From NCBI GenBank assembly GCA_002435325.1, contig DJMJ01000005.1, forward strand, positions 38,093 through 102,092: DNA of 64,000 nucleotides, written 5' to 3'. Position 1 is the stretch's first letter; each line of letters starts with the position of its first letter. The notes below the pieces were generated by a model. It was not told the DNA's origin, ran no database searches, and was given only the letters and a program-made list of their open reading frames with translations. This DNA is from Nitrospira sp. UBA6493. Its GTDB lineage: Bacteria; Nitrospirota; Nitrospiria; Nitrospirales; Nitrospiraceae. Of the stretch, positions 1-8,138 are shown piece after piece. The translations under genes were made by a program, and so were the position numbers.

Positions 1-112
1 CTTGCACGCTGGGTTTGGCAATGTCCGACATGGCGTCATTCTATGGGAGGAATGGGATTTGGCAAAGGATTCTTCTGCTTTTCAGATGGGGCGGTGCGGG
101 CGAAGTGAATGG

Positions 113-649
113 CTAACCCAGCACGATAGCGCTGCCCTTGTTTTCGCTCACATCGCCGAAGAGGGTTGTGCCGGAGCCGATGCGGCAGTAGTGCGGGGTG
201 ATGTCCACCAGCATCCCTTTATGGGAATAAAACTTTCCCGTCACGATCTGCACTTTCTTCTCGGCGACCGCGCGGGCTTCAAGCACGGTCTGGCCGGTGA
301 GGCGATCCGTGACGGTGACGGATGGCAGATCGGACGGCGTGGACCCATCGGTGCGATGGATGTCGATGGCAAAGTGCTCCGTGCGATTTAGGACCAGCAC
401 GTTGCGCCGCACATGGCCGACATGCACGCCAGCCTCGCTATAGAGGTCAAGGGTGACGAGGAGCAGGCCTTGTTCCGGTTTCGACTCCAGAAACAGCTGT
501 TCTTTCCCCTGAATCTTGATCACGCCGTTGGTGTTGCGGAAAATATTTGATCCGATGACCAACTCCAGTCCTAACGTGGCGGCCGGAGAGGGACTGACCC
601 CTTGTGGGGTGGCCATGCCGGTATAGGGTTGTCCGAGAAACTCTGCCAT
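113..649 (-). CDS. hypothetical protein, 178 aa
   Basis: Not recognised. The 178-residue product has no signal peptide or membrane helix; hydrophobic and polar residues alternate throughout, as expected for a mostly beta-strand fold. The start is well supported: AGGAGG lies three to five bases before the ATG at 649. The composition is normal for this genome, so it looks like a real cytosolic protein. It stands alone, facing away from the tRNA-Glu downstream on the map; the 260 bases between the two hold nothing I can identify. No function is proposed. Confidence 0.75.
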   Translation of the reverse strand: MAEFLGQPYTGMATPQGVSPSPAATLGLELVIGSNIFRNTNGVIKIQGKEQLFLESKPEQGLLLVTLDLYSEAGVHVGHVRRNVLVLNRTEHFAIDIHRTDGSTPSDLPSVTVTDRLTGQTVLEARAVAEKKVQIVTGKFYSHKGMLVDITPHYCRIGSGTTLFGDVSENKGSAIVLG

Positions 650-910
650 GGTCCTCCTCGATGAATGGACGTGTGGACTGCGATGGCGTCAGCCGGAGGC
701 TGTTCGTCGTGCGTCAAGATCACTCTGAAGCTAGGCTTTGAGCGCCTGGTCTGTCAAGAGTGTGCTGCTGTGAAAAATGCCGTTGCTGTTGGGCCTGGGC
801 GTTTGCAAACCGGAAAGAGCCTATGCTACCGTTCCTCCGTTCTGCACGTCTGTGTGAGGCACCGCCGACTGATTAGTTTGCACGTGGCAGGTGCACATGA
901 TGTTTCGGAT

Positions 911-988
911 GGTCCCATCGTCTAGCCTGGCCTAGGACGGAGCCCTCTCAAGGCTTAAACACGGGTTCAAATCCCGTTGGGACCACCA
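911..988 (+). tRNA. tRNA-Glu (anticodon CTC)
   Basis: A complete cloverleaf can be drawn. The acceptor strand GGTCCCA (911-917) pairs with TGGGACC (978-984), the discriminator is A985, and CCA is encoded (986-988). The T arm ACGGG/CCCGT encloses TTCAAAT. The anticodon stem GAGCC/GGCTT (940-944, 952-956) encloses CTCTCAA, with CTC at 947-949. It reads GAG codons. A GCCCC/GGGGC hairpin follows closely and may end the transcript. Confidence 0.95.
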
Positions 989-1003
989 AACCAACCTTCG
1001 GTT

Positions 1004-1029
1004 GCCCCGGCGCCTCTTTTGGGGCTTTT
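1004..1029 (+). terminator. possible terminator after tRNA-Glu
   Basis: GCCCC (1004-1008) can pair with GGGGC (1021-1025) and is followed directly by TTTT. The 12-base loop contains GGCGCC. The stem is short and the T run is only four long, so this is a modest candidate whose main support is its place 15 bases after the tRNA. Confidence 0.4.
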
Positions 1030-1354
1030 CGGATTGTTGGCGCCGGATAATAACCACCAGTGAGATTTTTTCTCCCCTTGCTCGAGCCTTGCGCTATTCT
1101 CCCATTGATGCGCACGGATAAACTCCTTAAATGTATTTTCCTCGCTTGGCGAGAGCCGGCTCGGGCGGCGATCCGCGAAACTCTGGACTCTCTTAGCTTT
1201 TCGCCTCGCTTCTCTCGCACTTCTCTCTTCCATATTTGCGTCGTGTGATTCGAGCGACATTCATCCTCTGTCCGTTCCTCGCTTCATTGACGCCTTTGGT
1301 AACGGTTGTGTATAAAGAATGCGCTTTCATAATGATTTTTAAAGGGGATATGGG
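1030..1354. other. gene-free leader upstream of the deoxyhypusine synthase-like gene
   Basis: About 325 bases with no convincing coding frame; the open frames here overlap one another on both strands and lack ribosome sites. The only signal I see is the sigma70-like promoter at 1287-1316. The middle part is rich in CTC/TCT runs. No hairpin of note was found. Confidence 0.5.
1287..1316 (+). promoter_or_regulatory. sigma70-like promoter for the polyamine cluster
   Basis: TTGACG (1287-1292), an 18-base spacer and TATAAA (1311-1316). Transcription would start near 1323, leaving a leader of about 30 bases containing AAAGGGG before the ATG at 1355. It is well placed to drive the deoxyhypusine synthase-like gene and the overlapping DsbA-like gene. 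Confidence 0.6.
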
Positions 1355-2461
1355 ATGGGTGCACGCGAATTTCATGACGGGGCGAAGGACGGCTTAGAGG
1401 CGCTGGAGCCGCTGGATCCGGAGAAAATCGGTTCCTTTAACGATCTGCTCGTCGCGATGGGCAAAACGGCCTTTGGTGGCCGCCGGTTGGGCGAGGCCTT
1501 CGAAGTCTTATCAGCGATGGTCGAGGACCCTGAGTGCAAGGTCGTGATGACGCTGTCCGGCGCCATGACGATCGCTAAGATGGGGAAGATCGTCAGCACG
1601 ATGATCGATCTGGGGATGGTTCATTGCGTCGTCTCCACCGGTGCCTTGATCGCGCATGGGTTGAGCGAATCGGTCGGCAAGACACATTACCGTGTGAAAC
1701 CGTCGATGTCCGATGAGGAGCTGTTTAAGAAGGGCTACAACCGCGTCTACGACACGCTGGAGATGGAGACGAACCTCAATTATGTCGAACAGGTCGTTTC
1801 GCAGACGATGAAGCGGGTGGATCCGGCGGCGATGCTCTCTTCGGAAATGCTCACGCGCGAACTGGGCAAGACGCTAGCGGAAGAATTCGACGGCGCCGGG
1901 ATTCTCAAAAGCGCCTATCTCAAGAACGTTCCGGTCTACATTCCGGCCTTCACGGATTCGGAGATGGGGCTCGATGTCGGGACCTGGGCCATGGGGCGGG
2001 TCATCGACCAGGCTCGTTCGAAAAACAAGCAGGGGGGCGATCTTGCTCTGTTGCGCGAGCTGCACCACGCTTATCCAACGTTCAATCCCTATCTTGATCT
2101 CAATAGTTACGCCGGTCATGTCTTAGGCGCCAAGAAGCTTGGAATCTTTACGATCGGCGGCGGGGTGCCGCGTAATTGGGCGCAGCAGGTCGGCCCCTAT
2201 GTTGAAATCGGCAACCATCGGTTGGGCATGGACGTCCAGCCGCCGAGATTCCAGTATGGAGTCCGTATTTGTCCGGAGCCGGATTACTGGGGCGGGTTGA
2301 GCGGCTGCACCTATCAGGAAGGGATTTCCTGGGGCAAGTTTGTGCCTCCTGGCGAGGGCGGCCGGTTTGCCGAAGTGTTGAGCGATGCCACGATTGTCTG
2401 GCCCTTGTTGATGATGGGGCTGCTGGAGCGTCGGCGCGCAGCCGGCAAGCGAACAGCATGA
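1355..2461 (+). CDS. deoxyhypusine synthase family protein, probable homospermidine synthase
   Basis: A 368-residue member of the deoxyhypusine synthase fold. The family uses NAD and a lysine-bound imine to move an aminobutyl group from spermidine or putrescine to an acceptor amine. The C-terminal active-site block is clear: GLSGCTYQEGISWGK ends in Lys328, matching the catalytic lysine of eukaryotic enzymes (Lys329 in human). Glycine-rich FTIGGGVPRNW lies upstream of it. Bacteria lack eIF5A, so the substrate must differ; in the cyanobacterium Anabaena a homologue makes homospermidine. The nearby arginine decarboxylase and agmatinase genes supply putrescine, which fits that role. The start follows AAAGGGG. 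The stop overlaps the next gene (ATGA). Homospermidine is inferred; spermidine remains possible. Confidence 0.88.
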   Translation: MGAREFHDGAKDGLEALEPLDPEKIGSFNDLLVAMGKTAFGGRRLGEAFEVLSAMVEDPECKVVMTLSGAMTIAKMGKIVSTMIDLGMVHCVVSTGALIAHGLSESVGKTHYRVKPSMSDEELFKKGYNRVYDTLEMETNLNYVEQVVSQTMKRVDPAAMLSSEMLTRELGKTLAEEFDGAGILKSAYLKNVPVYIPAFTDSEMGLDVGTWAMGRVIDQARSKNKQGGDLALLRELHHAYPTFNPYLDLNSYAGHVLGAKKLGIFTIGGGVPRNWAQQVGPYVEIGNHRLGMDVQPPRFQYGVRICPEPDYWGGLSGCTYQEGISWGKFVPPGEGGRFAEVLSDATIVWPLLMMGLLERRRAAGKRTA

Positions 2462-3093
2462 GCCGGTTTAGTGGTCGAACGACTGCATGGCTTTTGCTCT
2501 GTGTGTTTGCCTTGTCGCCGTCCGTTGGCGCAAAAGAGGCGGGGGAGTCCGATGGGCGGGTCAGAGGCCAAGCCAAGGCCCCGGTGACGCTGATCGAGTA
2601 TTCGGACTTTACCTGTGGCTATTGTCTGAAGTTTTTCCGGGAGACCTGGCCAAAGATTCAAGCGCAATACGTCGATACCGGGAAGGTCAAATTCATCTAC
2701 CGCGACTATCCCCGTTCCGATCAGGGGCCTGGCGTCGAGGCGGCGGTGGCCGCCCGTTGTGCCGGTGGACAAGGGAAGTATTGGGCGATGCACGATCGGT
2801 TATTTGCGGAGGGAGGGCGATTGGACCAGGCGGTGATTCTGCGCCACTCCACTGCCATCGGGTTGAACCAGCCCGCGTTTGAGCGTTGCATGAAAGATAA
2901 GTCGTCCCTGGCCTCGATTTTTGCGGATCGGGATGAGGCGAATCGCTGGGGATTTCATGGCACGCCCGGGTTTATTCTCATGCGGACGGCCAGCGAGCCG
3001 ACGGAGAAGGAGCCGGCCATCGCGATTCCCGGCGCATTCCCGTTCGAGATGTTTGCCGAAGAGATCGATCGGTTGCTGGCTACGAAGCCGTAG
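2458..3093 (+). CDS. DsbA-family thioredoxin-fold protein, exported
   Basis: A 211-residue protein with an N-terminal signal segment (AWLLLCVFALSPSVGAK) and a DsbA/DSBA-like thioredoxin domain. The redox motif is CGYC in DFTCGYCLKFF, followed by FIYRDYP and a GTPGFIL segment containing the cis-proline. Such proteins oxidise, isomerise or reduce disulfides in the periplasm. An earlier in-frame start would lie inside the previous gene and destroy the signal peptide, so the ATG at 2458, overlapping the preceding stop as ATGA, is chosen. Coupling to the polyamine gene is probably organisational, not functional. Confidence 0.85.
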   Translation: MSRFSGRTTAWLLLCVFALSPSVGAKEAGESDGRVRGQAKAPVTLIEYSDFTCGYCLKFFRETWPKIQAQYVDTGKVKFIYRDYPRSDQGPGVEAAVAARCAGGQGKYWAMHDRLFAEGGRLDQAVILRHSTAIGLNQPAFERCMKDKSSLASIFADRDEANRWGFHGTPGFILMRTASEPTEKEPAIAIPGAFPFEMFAEEIDRLLATKP

Positions 3094-3179
3094 CCGTTTC
3101 AGGATGCGATCAGTGTTCGACCAGGTCGGTGTTTCCTTAGGCTCGGTGTCAATTTATACGGGCTCATGTAGGAGTGACT

Positions 3180-3443
3180 ATGGCGTCTACACAATCATTC
3201 TGGTCTGTGCCTCAACGAGAAGGTTCGGCTGATTTTTTCGTGTGCATGTCATGTCTAGGTGAGGTCTTTTATCGCAAGGTGCCGATGCCCGATTGCCCGG
3301 GCTGTCACGCCGTGTCCACCTATGAAGCGTTCACGCTGGAGGCGGTGCGCGATTGGGGGACTGAGGAACTGATTGCCAAGGCGGTTGCCGCGCAGCAACA
3401 GTCCGATGCAGCCGAATCCGCCTCCATTCCTGCCTCGTCGTAG
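3180..3443 (+). CDS. small zinc-ribbon-like protein, 87 aa
   Basis: An 87-residue protein with two CxxC pairs, CMSC and CPGC, about 17 residues apart, a spacing typical of a zinc ribbon. The C-terminal third is charged and alanine-rich, probably helical or disordered. The ATG at 3180 is preceded by GGAG at a spacing of five bases; the upstream in-frame GTG overlaps that ribosome site and is unlikely. It sits between the DsbA-like gene and the aldehyde dehydrogenase. Function unknown; zinc binding is inferred from the cysteine spacing. Confidence 0.7.
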   Translation: MASTQSFWSVPQREGSADFFVCMSCLGEVFYRKVPMPDCPGCHAVSTYEAFTLEAVRDWGTEELIAKAVAAQQQSDAAESASIPASS

Positions 3444-3457
3444 GGAGATTGCCGGTC

Positions 3458-4897
3458 TTGCAGGGACCACGACCTTTTCTTGTCAACGGCGAATGGACCC
3501 CCGGCGCCTCGACGGCGCGGGTGACGAATCCATTCAACGGGCAGCTGATCGCGGAGGTCTGCCAGGCCGGAGAGGCCGACGCCGAAGCGGCGATGGCTTC
3601 GTCCGCCGCCGCCGCGCCCGTCATGGGACGGTTGTCATCCCATGCCAGGTACAATATTTTGCAAGAGATCGCGGCGCTGATCTACAAGCGGCGTGACGAG
3701 TTCGCGCAGACTATCACCGCCGAAGCGGGCAAACCCATTGCCGATGCCAAACGTGAAGTCAGCCGCTCGATTCAAACCTTTACCGTCGCGGCGGAAGAAG
3801 CGAAGCGCATTCCCGGTGAAGTGGTGCCGCTCGATTGGACTCCGAACACCGAGTCGTTTCTGGGGATCCTGCGCCGCTTTCCCATCGGGCCGATTCTCGG
3901 GATTACCCCGTTTAATTTTCCGCTGAATCTCGTGGCGCACAAGGTGGCGCCGGCACTGGCCGCCGGCAATCCGATCCTCATCAAGCCGGCTCCTCAGACG
4001 CCGCTGACGGCGTTGCTGTTGGGCGAGGTGGCGCTGGTGGCCGGTGTGCCGCCCGGCGGGCTCAACGTGCTGCCTTGCGACAATGTGATTGCCGAACGGC
4101 TGGTGGTCGATCCCCGGTTCAAGTTGCTGAGTTTTACCGGCAGTGCGCCGGTAGGGTGGATGTTGAAAGCCAAGTGCGGCAAGAAAAAGGTGACGCTTGA
4201 GCTAGGGGGGAATGCGGGCGTCATTATCGAGCCGGACGCGGATCTCGATCTCGCGGCGCAACGTTGCGCGGCTGGCGGATTCGGCTATGCGGGGCAGACC
4301 TGCATATCGGTGCAGCGTATCCTGGTGCACCACTCGGTCGCCGATGCGTTCTCCACGAAGTTACTGCTGCAAGTGGCGCGGGTCAAGGCTGGAGATCCCA
4401 CGGACGAGACGACGGTCGTGGGGCCGTTGATCGATCAGGCGGCGACGCAGCGGGTCGAAGAATGGATCGAAGAAGCGGTGGCCCAAGGCGCCAGGGTGTT
4501 GCTGGGCGGGAAGCGCAGGGGCTCGGTGCTGGAGGCGACGGTGCTGACCAATGTGAAGCCGGATATGAAGGTGTCCTGCCGGGAAGTGTTCGGGCCGGTC
4601 GTGACGGTGTCGTCCTACCGGCAGCTGAACGATGCCATCGCGGAGTTGAATCGCTCCGATTACGGGCTTCAAGCGGGCATTTTTACGCAGGACATCAATA
4701 AGGTCTTTCATGCGTTTCGCCATCTGGAGGTCGGAGGCGTTCTGGCCAACGAGATTCCCACCTTCCGCGCCGATCACATGCCCTATGGAGGAGTGAAGGA
4801 TTCAGGTCTGGGCCGGGAAGGGTTGCGGGCGGCCATTGAAGATATGACGGAGCCCCGGTTGCTGGTCTTGAATCTCAAGGAGCCGGCAGGAGGGTAG
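3458..4897 (+). CDS. NAD(P)-dependent aldehyde dehydrogenase
   Basis: A 479-residue enzyme of the aldehyde dehydrogenase superfamily, which oxidises aldehydes to acids through a thiohemiacetal. Visible residues: Asn153 in the oxyanion site (ITPFNFPLN), general base Glu248 (TLELGGNAG) and nucleophile Cys282 (GYAGQTCIS). The ending PYGGVKDSGLGREG is typical of the family. AGGGAG at 3442-3447 suits the TTG at 3458 (ten-base spacing) better than the in-frame TTG at 3449, which is only one base away. Its place among polyamine genes suggests an aminoaldehyde substrate, but lactaldehyde- or GapN-like members look similar, so the substrate is open. Confidence 0.85.
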   Translation: MQGPRPFLVNGEWTPGASTARVTNPFNGQLIAEVCQAGEADAEAAMASSAAAAPVMGRLSSHARYNILQEIAALIYKRRDEFAQTITAEAGKPIADAKREVSRSIQTFTVAAEEAKRIPGEVVPLDWTPNTESFLGILRRFPIGPILGITPFNFPLNLVAHKVAPALAAGNPILIKPAPQTPLTALLLGEVALVAGVPPGGLNVLPCDNVIAERLVVDPRFKLLSFTGSAPVGWMLKAKCGKKKVTLELGGNAGVIIEPDADLDLAAQRCAAGGFGYAGQTCISVQRILVHHSVADAFSTKLLLQVARVKAGDPTDETTVVGPLIDQAATQRVEEWIEEAVAQGARVLLGGKRRGSVLEATVLTNVKPDMKVSCREVFGPVVTVSSYRQLNDAIAELNRSDYGLQAGIFTQDINKVFHAFRHLEVGGVLANEIPTFRADHMPYGGVKDSGLGREGLRAAIEDMTEPRLLVLNLKEPAGG

Positions 4898-4919
4898 CGC
4901 AAAAAAACCGCTAAGGATA

Positions 4920-4948
4920 TTGCGAACCCGCGGCAATCTTGGTACAAC
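4920..4948 (+). promoter_or_regulatory. possible promoter for pdaD
   Basis: TTGCGA (4920-4925), 17 bases, TACAAC (4943-4948). Transcription would begin near 4955, at the foot of the hairpin at 4953-4972. The match is only fair. Confidence 0.35.
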
Positions 4949-4952
4949 AGCG

Positions 4953-4972
4953 GCCCGATGCACGCATCGGGC
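4953..4972 (+). promoter_or_regulatory. perfect 8-bp hairpin in the pdaD leader
   Basis: GCCCGATG (4953-4960) and CATCGGGC (4965-4972) are exact inverted repeats around the tetraloop CACG. No T run follows, so it is not a simple terminator. It lies 48 bases before the pdaD start. It could protect the 5' end or act as a control element; which one cannot be judged from sequence. Confidence 0.5.
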
Positions 4973-5020
4973 TGCGCGATGAGCGACGGTTTGTGGGCAT
5001 AGCCAAGGGAGAAGAGAACG

Positions 5021-5590
5021 ATGGTACCTACACATATGTTTCTGACTCGAGGGGTAGGGGTCCACAAAGAGAAGCTCGCTTCCTTTGAGCAGGCCCTCCG
5101 CAGCGCCGGGGTGGCGTACTGCAACCTCGTAACGGTGTCGTCCATTTTGCCGCCGAATTGCAAGATTGTCCCGCGGAAGCGCGGTGAAAAGCTGTTAAAT
5201 CCCGGTGAAATCACATTTTGCGTGATGGCCCGTTCAGAAACGAACGAACGCAACCGGCTCGTCTCGGCTTCCATCGGGTTGGCCATTCCGACGGACCGGG
5301 ATACGTATGGATACCTGTCCGAGCACCATGCGCACGGTGAAACGGATGAGGAAACGGGCGAATATACAGAGGATCTGGCCGCACAGATGCTAGCGACAAC
5401 CCTGGGCGTCGAATTCGATCCGAACAGCGCGTGGAAAGAGCGCGAACAAGTGTTCAAAATGGGTGGTCAGATCGTGCGGACGCTCAATATCACCCAGTCC
5501 GCTGTTGGCAAGGCTGGCAAGTGGACGACCGTGGTGGCTCTGGCGGTCTTCATTCCAACGGAAAATCTGCCGAAGCGGGAGCGGCGCTAG
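5021..5590 (+). CDS. pdaD: pyruvoyl-dependent arginine decarboxylase
   Basis: A 189-residue proenzyme of the pyruvoyl-dependent arginine decarboxylase family, converting arginine to agmatine and CO2. The self-cleavage site is visible as TVSSILPPN: the chain breaks between Ser40 and Ser41, and Ser41 becomes the pyruvoyl group. GAIGLA-like and [11 protein letters not shown] segments match the conserved core. A purine-rich ribosome site (AAGGGAGAAGAG) precedes the ATG. With the agmatinase 60 bases downstream it forms the arginine-to-putrescine route; this enzyme needs no pyridoxal phosphate, unlike SpeA. A strong hairpin lies in its leader. Confidence 0.93.
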   Translation: MVPTHMFLTRGVGVHKEKLASFEQALRSAGVAYCNLVTVSSILPPNCKIVPRKRGEKLLNPGEITFCVMARSETNERNRLVSASIGLAIPTDRDTYGYLSEHHAHGETDEETGEYTEDLAAQMLATTLGVEFDPNSAWKEREQVFKMGGQIVRTLNITQSAVGKAGKWTTVVALAVFIPTENLPKRERR

Positions 5591-5650
5591 TCTGATCTGA
5601 GCGCGCCGCCCTTCTCCATCTTGTCGGATCATCAGCCTAAAGGATTGTCT

Positions 5651-6583
5651 GTGGCGCTGCCATCAGGTTGGGAAGGGGCGGACGGTAATTTTCTCGGGAT
5701 CGATGAGCCCTGGTGCCATCCTGACCAAGCGGGTGTCTACATCCTCCCTGCGCCGTACGAACATACCTCCAGTTACATTCTCGGGTCGGATCGTGGCCCG
5801 TCTGCCATTATTGAGGCCTCGCACCAGGTCGAGTTTTACGATGAGCAGCTTGGCTATGAGCCTTTTCGTGAGTGGAAGGGGATCGCGACCGCGACGCCGC
5901 TCGATCTCAAGGGGAAAGTCGACGCTGCCGCCGTGGATGCCATCGAGGCTTTTGTTTCGCCGCATGTGGGGACCGGCCGGTTTCTCGTAACGCTGACAGG
6001 GGAGCATACCGGGGCGTTGGGGGCGATTCGGGCGCATGCGAAACACTATCCGGATCTTTGTGTGGTGCAAATCGATGCGCATGGAGATTTGCGTCATGCC
6101 TTTGAAGGCAATCCTTTCAGTCATGCCAGCGTGATGGCGCGTGTTGTCGATGACGGGCATCCGCTGGTGCAGGTGGGCATCCGGTCGATCTGCCAGGAAG
6201 AGGTGCAACGGATCAAGGCGACGGATCGCATTGCGACGTTTTTTTCCGCCTCGATACTCGATCCGTCAGGACCCTATGAAGGGAAGGCCTCGCGCTGGGT
6301 TCCTGATGTGGTGGCGGCCTGCAAGGGGCCGGTGTATTTGACGTTCGACTGTGACGGGTTGGATGCGTCCATTATCCCGGCGCTAGGCACGCCGGAACCC
6401 GGCGGACTGGGTTGGTACGATACGCTGCATTTGATCACAGCCCTGGCCAACGGCCCCGGTATTGTGGGGATGGATATCAGCGAGATCGCGCCGATCGACG
6501 GGTTTGTCGCTCCGCAGTTTTCAATTGCCCGACTTATTTATCGCATGCTTGGCCGGGTGAAAGCCGGCCGCCGAGTGCATTAG
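5651..6583 (+). CDS. speB: agmatinase (ureohydrolase family)
   Basis: A 310-residue ureohydrolase that hydrolyses agmatine to putrescine and urea. All six ligands of the two-manganese centre are present: His119 (TGEHTG), Asp142/His144/Asp146 (DAHGD) and Asp233/Asp235 (DCDGLD). The GEHT block differs slightly from the usual GG(D/E)HS. The GTG at 5651 has AAAGGA six bases upstream, while the TTG at 5621 has no ribosome site, so the shorter form is chosen. It follows pdaD directly, and the pair supplies putrescine to the deoxyhypusine synthase-like enzyme. Other ureohydrolases (arginase, guanidinobutyrase) share the motifs; the neighbour decides for agmatinase. Confidence 0.9.
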   Translation: MALPSGWEGADGNFLGIDEPWCHPDQAGVYILPAPYEHTSSYILGSDRGPSAIIEASHQVEFYDEQLGYEPFREWKGIATATPLDLKGKVDAAAVDAIEAFVSPHVGTGRFLVTLTGEHTGALGAIRAHAKHYPDLCVVQIDAHGDLRHAFEGNPFSHASVMARVVDDGHPLVQVGIRSICQEEVQRIKATDRIATFFSASILDPSGPYEGKASRWVPDVVAACKGPVYLTFDCDGLDASIIPALGTPEPGGLGWYDTLHLITALANGPGIVGMDISEIAPIDGFVAPQFSIARLIYRMLGRVKAGRRVH

Positions 6584-6596
6584 CTCCTGACTAACC

Positions 6597-7340
6597 ATGT
6601 CGCGCGAATCTGAGCCCGCGCTCCCTGCTTCTCCATCCATTCGGATCAATAAATTTTTTACGCAGCATGGGATTTGTTCGCGTCGTGAGGCGGATGCCCT
6701 CATCGAGTCCGGGCGGGTGACGATCAATGGCCAGACGGCCAAACTGGGCGATCAGGTGAGCTCAGCCGATGTGATCGCTCGAGACGGTACTGTCGTACCC
6801 TGGGGGCAGGCGTTCATCTACATCAAGTATCACAAGCCTGTCGGCGTGACAACGACGAGTGAGCCTCATGTGCAGCGCAATATCATTGCGGAGATCGGTC
6901 ATTCCGAGCGTATCTTCCCCATTGGCCGGCTGGACAAGGATTCTTCCGGTCTCATTCTGCTCACGAACGACGGGGATATCGTCAACGAGATCCTCCGGAC
7001 CGAGTTCGGCCATGAACGAGAATATATTGTCGATGTTGATCGTCCCTTCGATGACGCATTTCTGACGCGGATGGCGGCCGGTGTGATGGTGCTTGGGAGC
7101 TTGACGAAGCCGTGCCATATGGAGCGGGTGCGGCCGAGCCGGTTTCGGATCGTATTGACGGAAGGACGGAATCGCCAGATCCGCCGCATGTGCCAGGCGC
7201 TGGGTTACTGTGTGATTGGCCTGCATCGGGTGCGGATCATGCACATCGGTATCGAGGGACTTGCGGTCGGACGATGGAAACCGTTGACGGAAGACGAGCG
7301 GGAGCAACTGTTCCGAGCGGTCGGTAGAAGGACAAGTTAG
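6597..7340 (+). CDS. rluF: 23S rRNA pseudouridine synthase, RluF type
   Basis: A 247-residue RsuA/RluB/E/F-type pseudouridine synthase. It has an N-terminal S4 RNA-binding domain (about residues 15-60, INKFFTQHGICSRREAD) and a catalytic domain with GRLDKDSSGL, where Asp113 is the nucleophile. The blocks KPVGVTTT, HEREYIVDVD and RNRQIRRMC resemble E. coli RluF more than RluB or RluE. RluF modifies U2604 near the peptidyl-transferase centre. The gene begins 13 bases after the agmatinase, so it may share its transcript. It ends convergently, overlapping the next minus-strand gene by four bases. Confidence 0.88.
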   Translation: MSRESEPALPASPSIRINKFFTQHGICSRREADALIESGRVTINGQTAKLGDQVSSADVIARDGTVVPWGQAFIYIKYHKPVGVTTTSEPHVQRNIIAEIGHSERIFPIGRLDKDSSGLILLTNDGDIVNEILRTEFGHEREYIVDVDRPFDDAFLTRMAAGVMVLGSLTKPCHMERVRPSRFRIVLTEGRNRQIRRMCQALGYCVIGLHRVRIMHIGIEGLAVGRWKPLTEDEREQLFRAVGRRTS

Positions 7341-8125
7341 TGCGCGTCGCTAGGCAGGATCCGGTTCTGCACCTCTGCGGAGTCCAATAGGACGCCGGCA
7401 TTAGTGGGCGTCGGCTGGTCGGTGGCTGCAGGTTCGTCGTCGTCAGATCTGCGTCTGCCGAGAAAAAGGTTCAAAAAGGCGATGCAGAAACTGCCTCCCA
7501 CCAGCAACGAGCTGCTGGTTTGAATCGTGCGTGTGCCTTCATCCCTCATATCCTTCGCCACGTCAGCAACGGTGTCCAGCAACCGATCGAGTGCCAGGCT
7601 GACCTGAATCATTTTGGGCCCCGCATTATCCGACGCGTGCTCCTCGGCTTTTCTTCTCAGTGCCTCACGTTCTGCGAGGGAGGTGGCGGTCCATTCCTGC
7701 GTCAGCAGCTGGATGGTGGTGCTGGCGACGGAGAAGTATTGATCGAGGCTTCGCCGGACCGCTTCGATGTCTTCGGGTTCGCTTCGCCCACTGCGTGACA
7801 CACGCAAGCCGGCTGCGGCATACCGGTCGATGGCATGCTGAATCTTGGCGCGTAGCGTGGGAAGGGATTCGGTGATGCGTTCGAAGTCCTTCTGGCTGTC
7901 GGCTTCCAGCGCGCGAATAATCGTATTACGGTATCGCATCGCGTCGGCGGAGATGTGGGCGAGATCGGCGGCGCCGAGGGTGTATTCGGTGTACATGATG
8001 CGCAAGTCCTGGTCTACTTGGCTCAAGGCTTGGCCGCTGTACCAGCCGAGTGCGGCGATCATCAGGCTGATAAAGAGCTGGGGAGCGCGCGGTTTGGGAA
8101 TTGGGATGCGGTCGAAAAGTCTCAC
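7337..8125 (-). CDS. two-TM membrane protein with four-helix sensory-like domain
   Basis: About 262 residues. One membrane helix lies near the N terminus (LFISLMIAALGWYSG) and a second near residues 205-225 (SSLLVGGSFCIAFLNLFL). Between them is a roughly 160-residue helical periplasmic region resembling the four-helix-bundle ligand domain of chemoreceptors. No HAMP, kinase or methyl-accepting domain follows; the cytoplasmic tail is short and acidic. AAGGA seven bases upstream favours the GTG at 8125; a TTG at 8146 overlapping the ABC gene has no ribosome site. It is the last gene of the exporter group, so it may be an accessory or sensor subunit. Function unproven. Confidence 0.7.
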   Translation of the reverse strand: MRLFDRIPIPKPRAPQLFISLMIAALGWYSGQALSQVDQDLRIMYTEYTLGAADLAHISADAMRYRNTIIRALEADSQKDFERITESLPTLRAKIQHAIDRYAAAGLRVSRSGRSEPEDIEAVRRSLDQYFSVASTTIQLLTQEWTATSLAEREALRRKAEEHASDNAGPKMIQVSLALDRLLDTVADVAKDMRDEGTRTIQTSSSLLVGGSFCIAFLNLFLGRRRSDDDEPAATDQPTPTNAGVLLDSAEVQNRILPSDAH

Positions 8126-8138
8126 AGGGGCATCCTTC

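Noticed and set aside
665..925. An 86-codon frame upstream of tRNA-Glu
   Set aside because: It overlaps the tRNA gene, has no ribosome site and no recognisable product.
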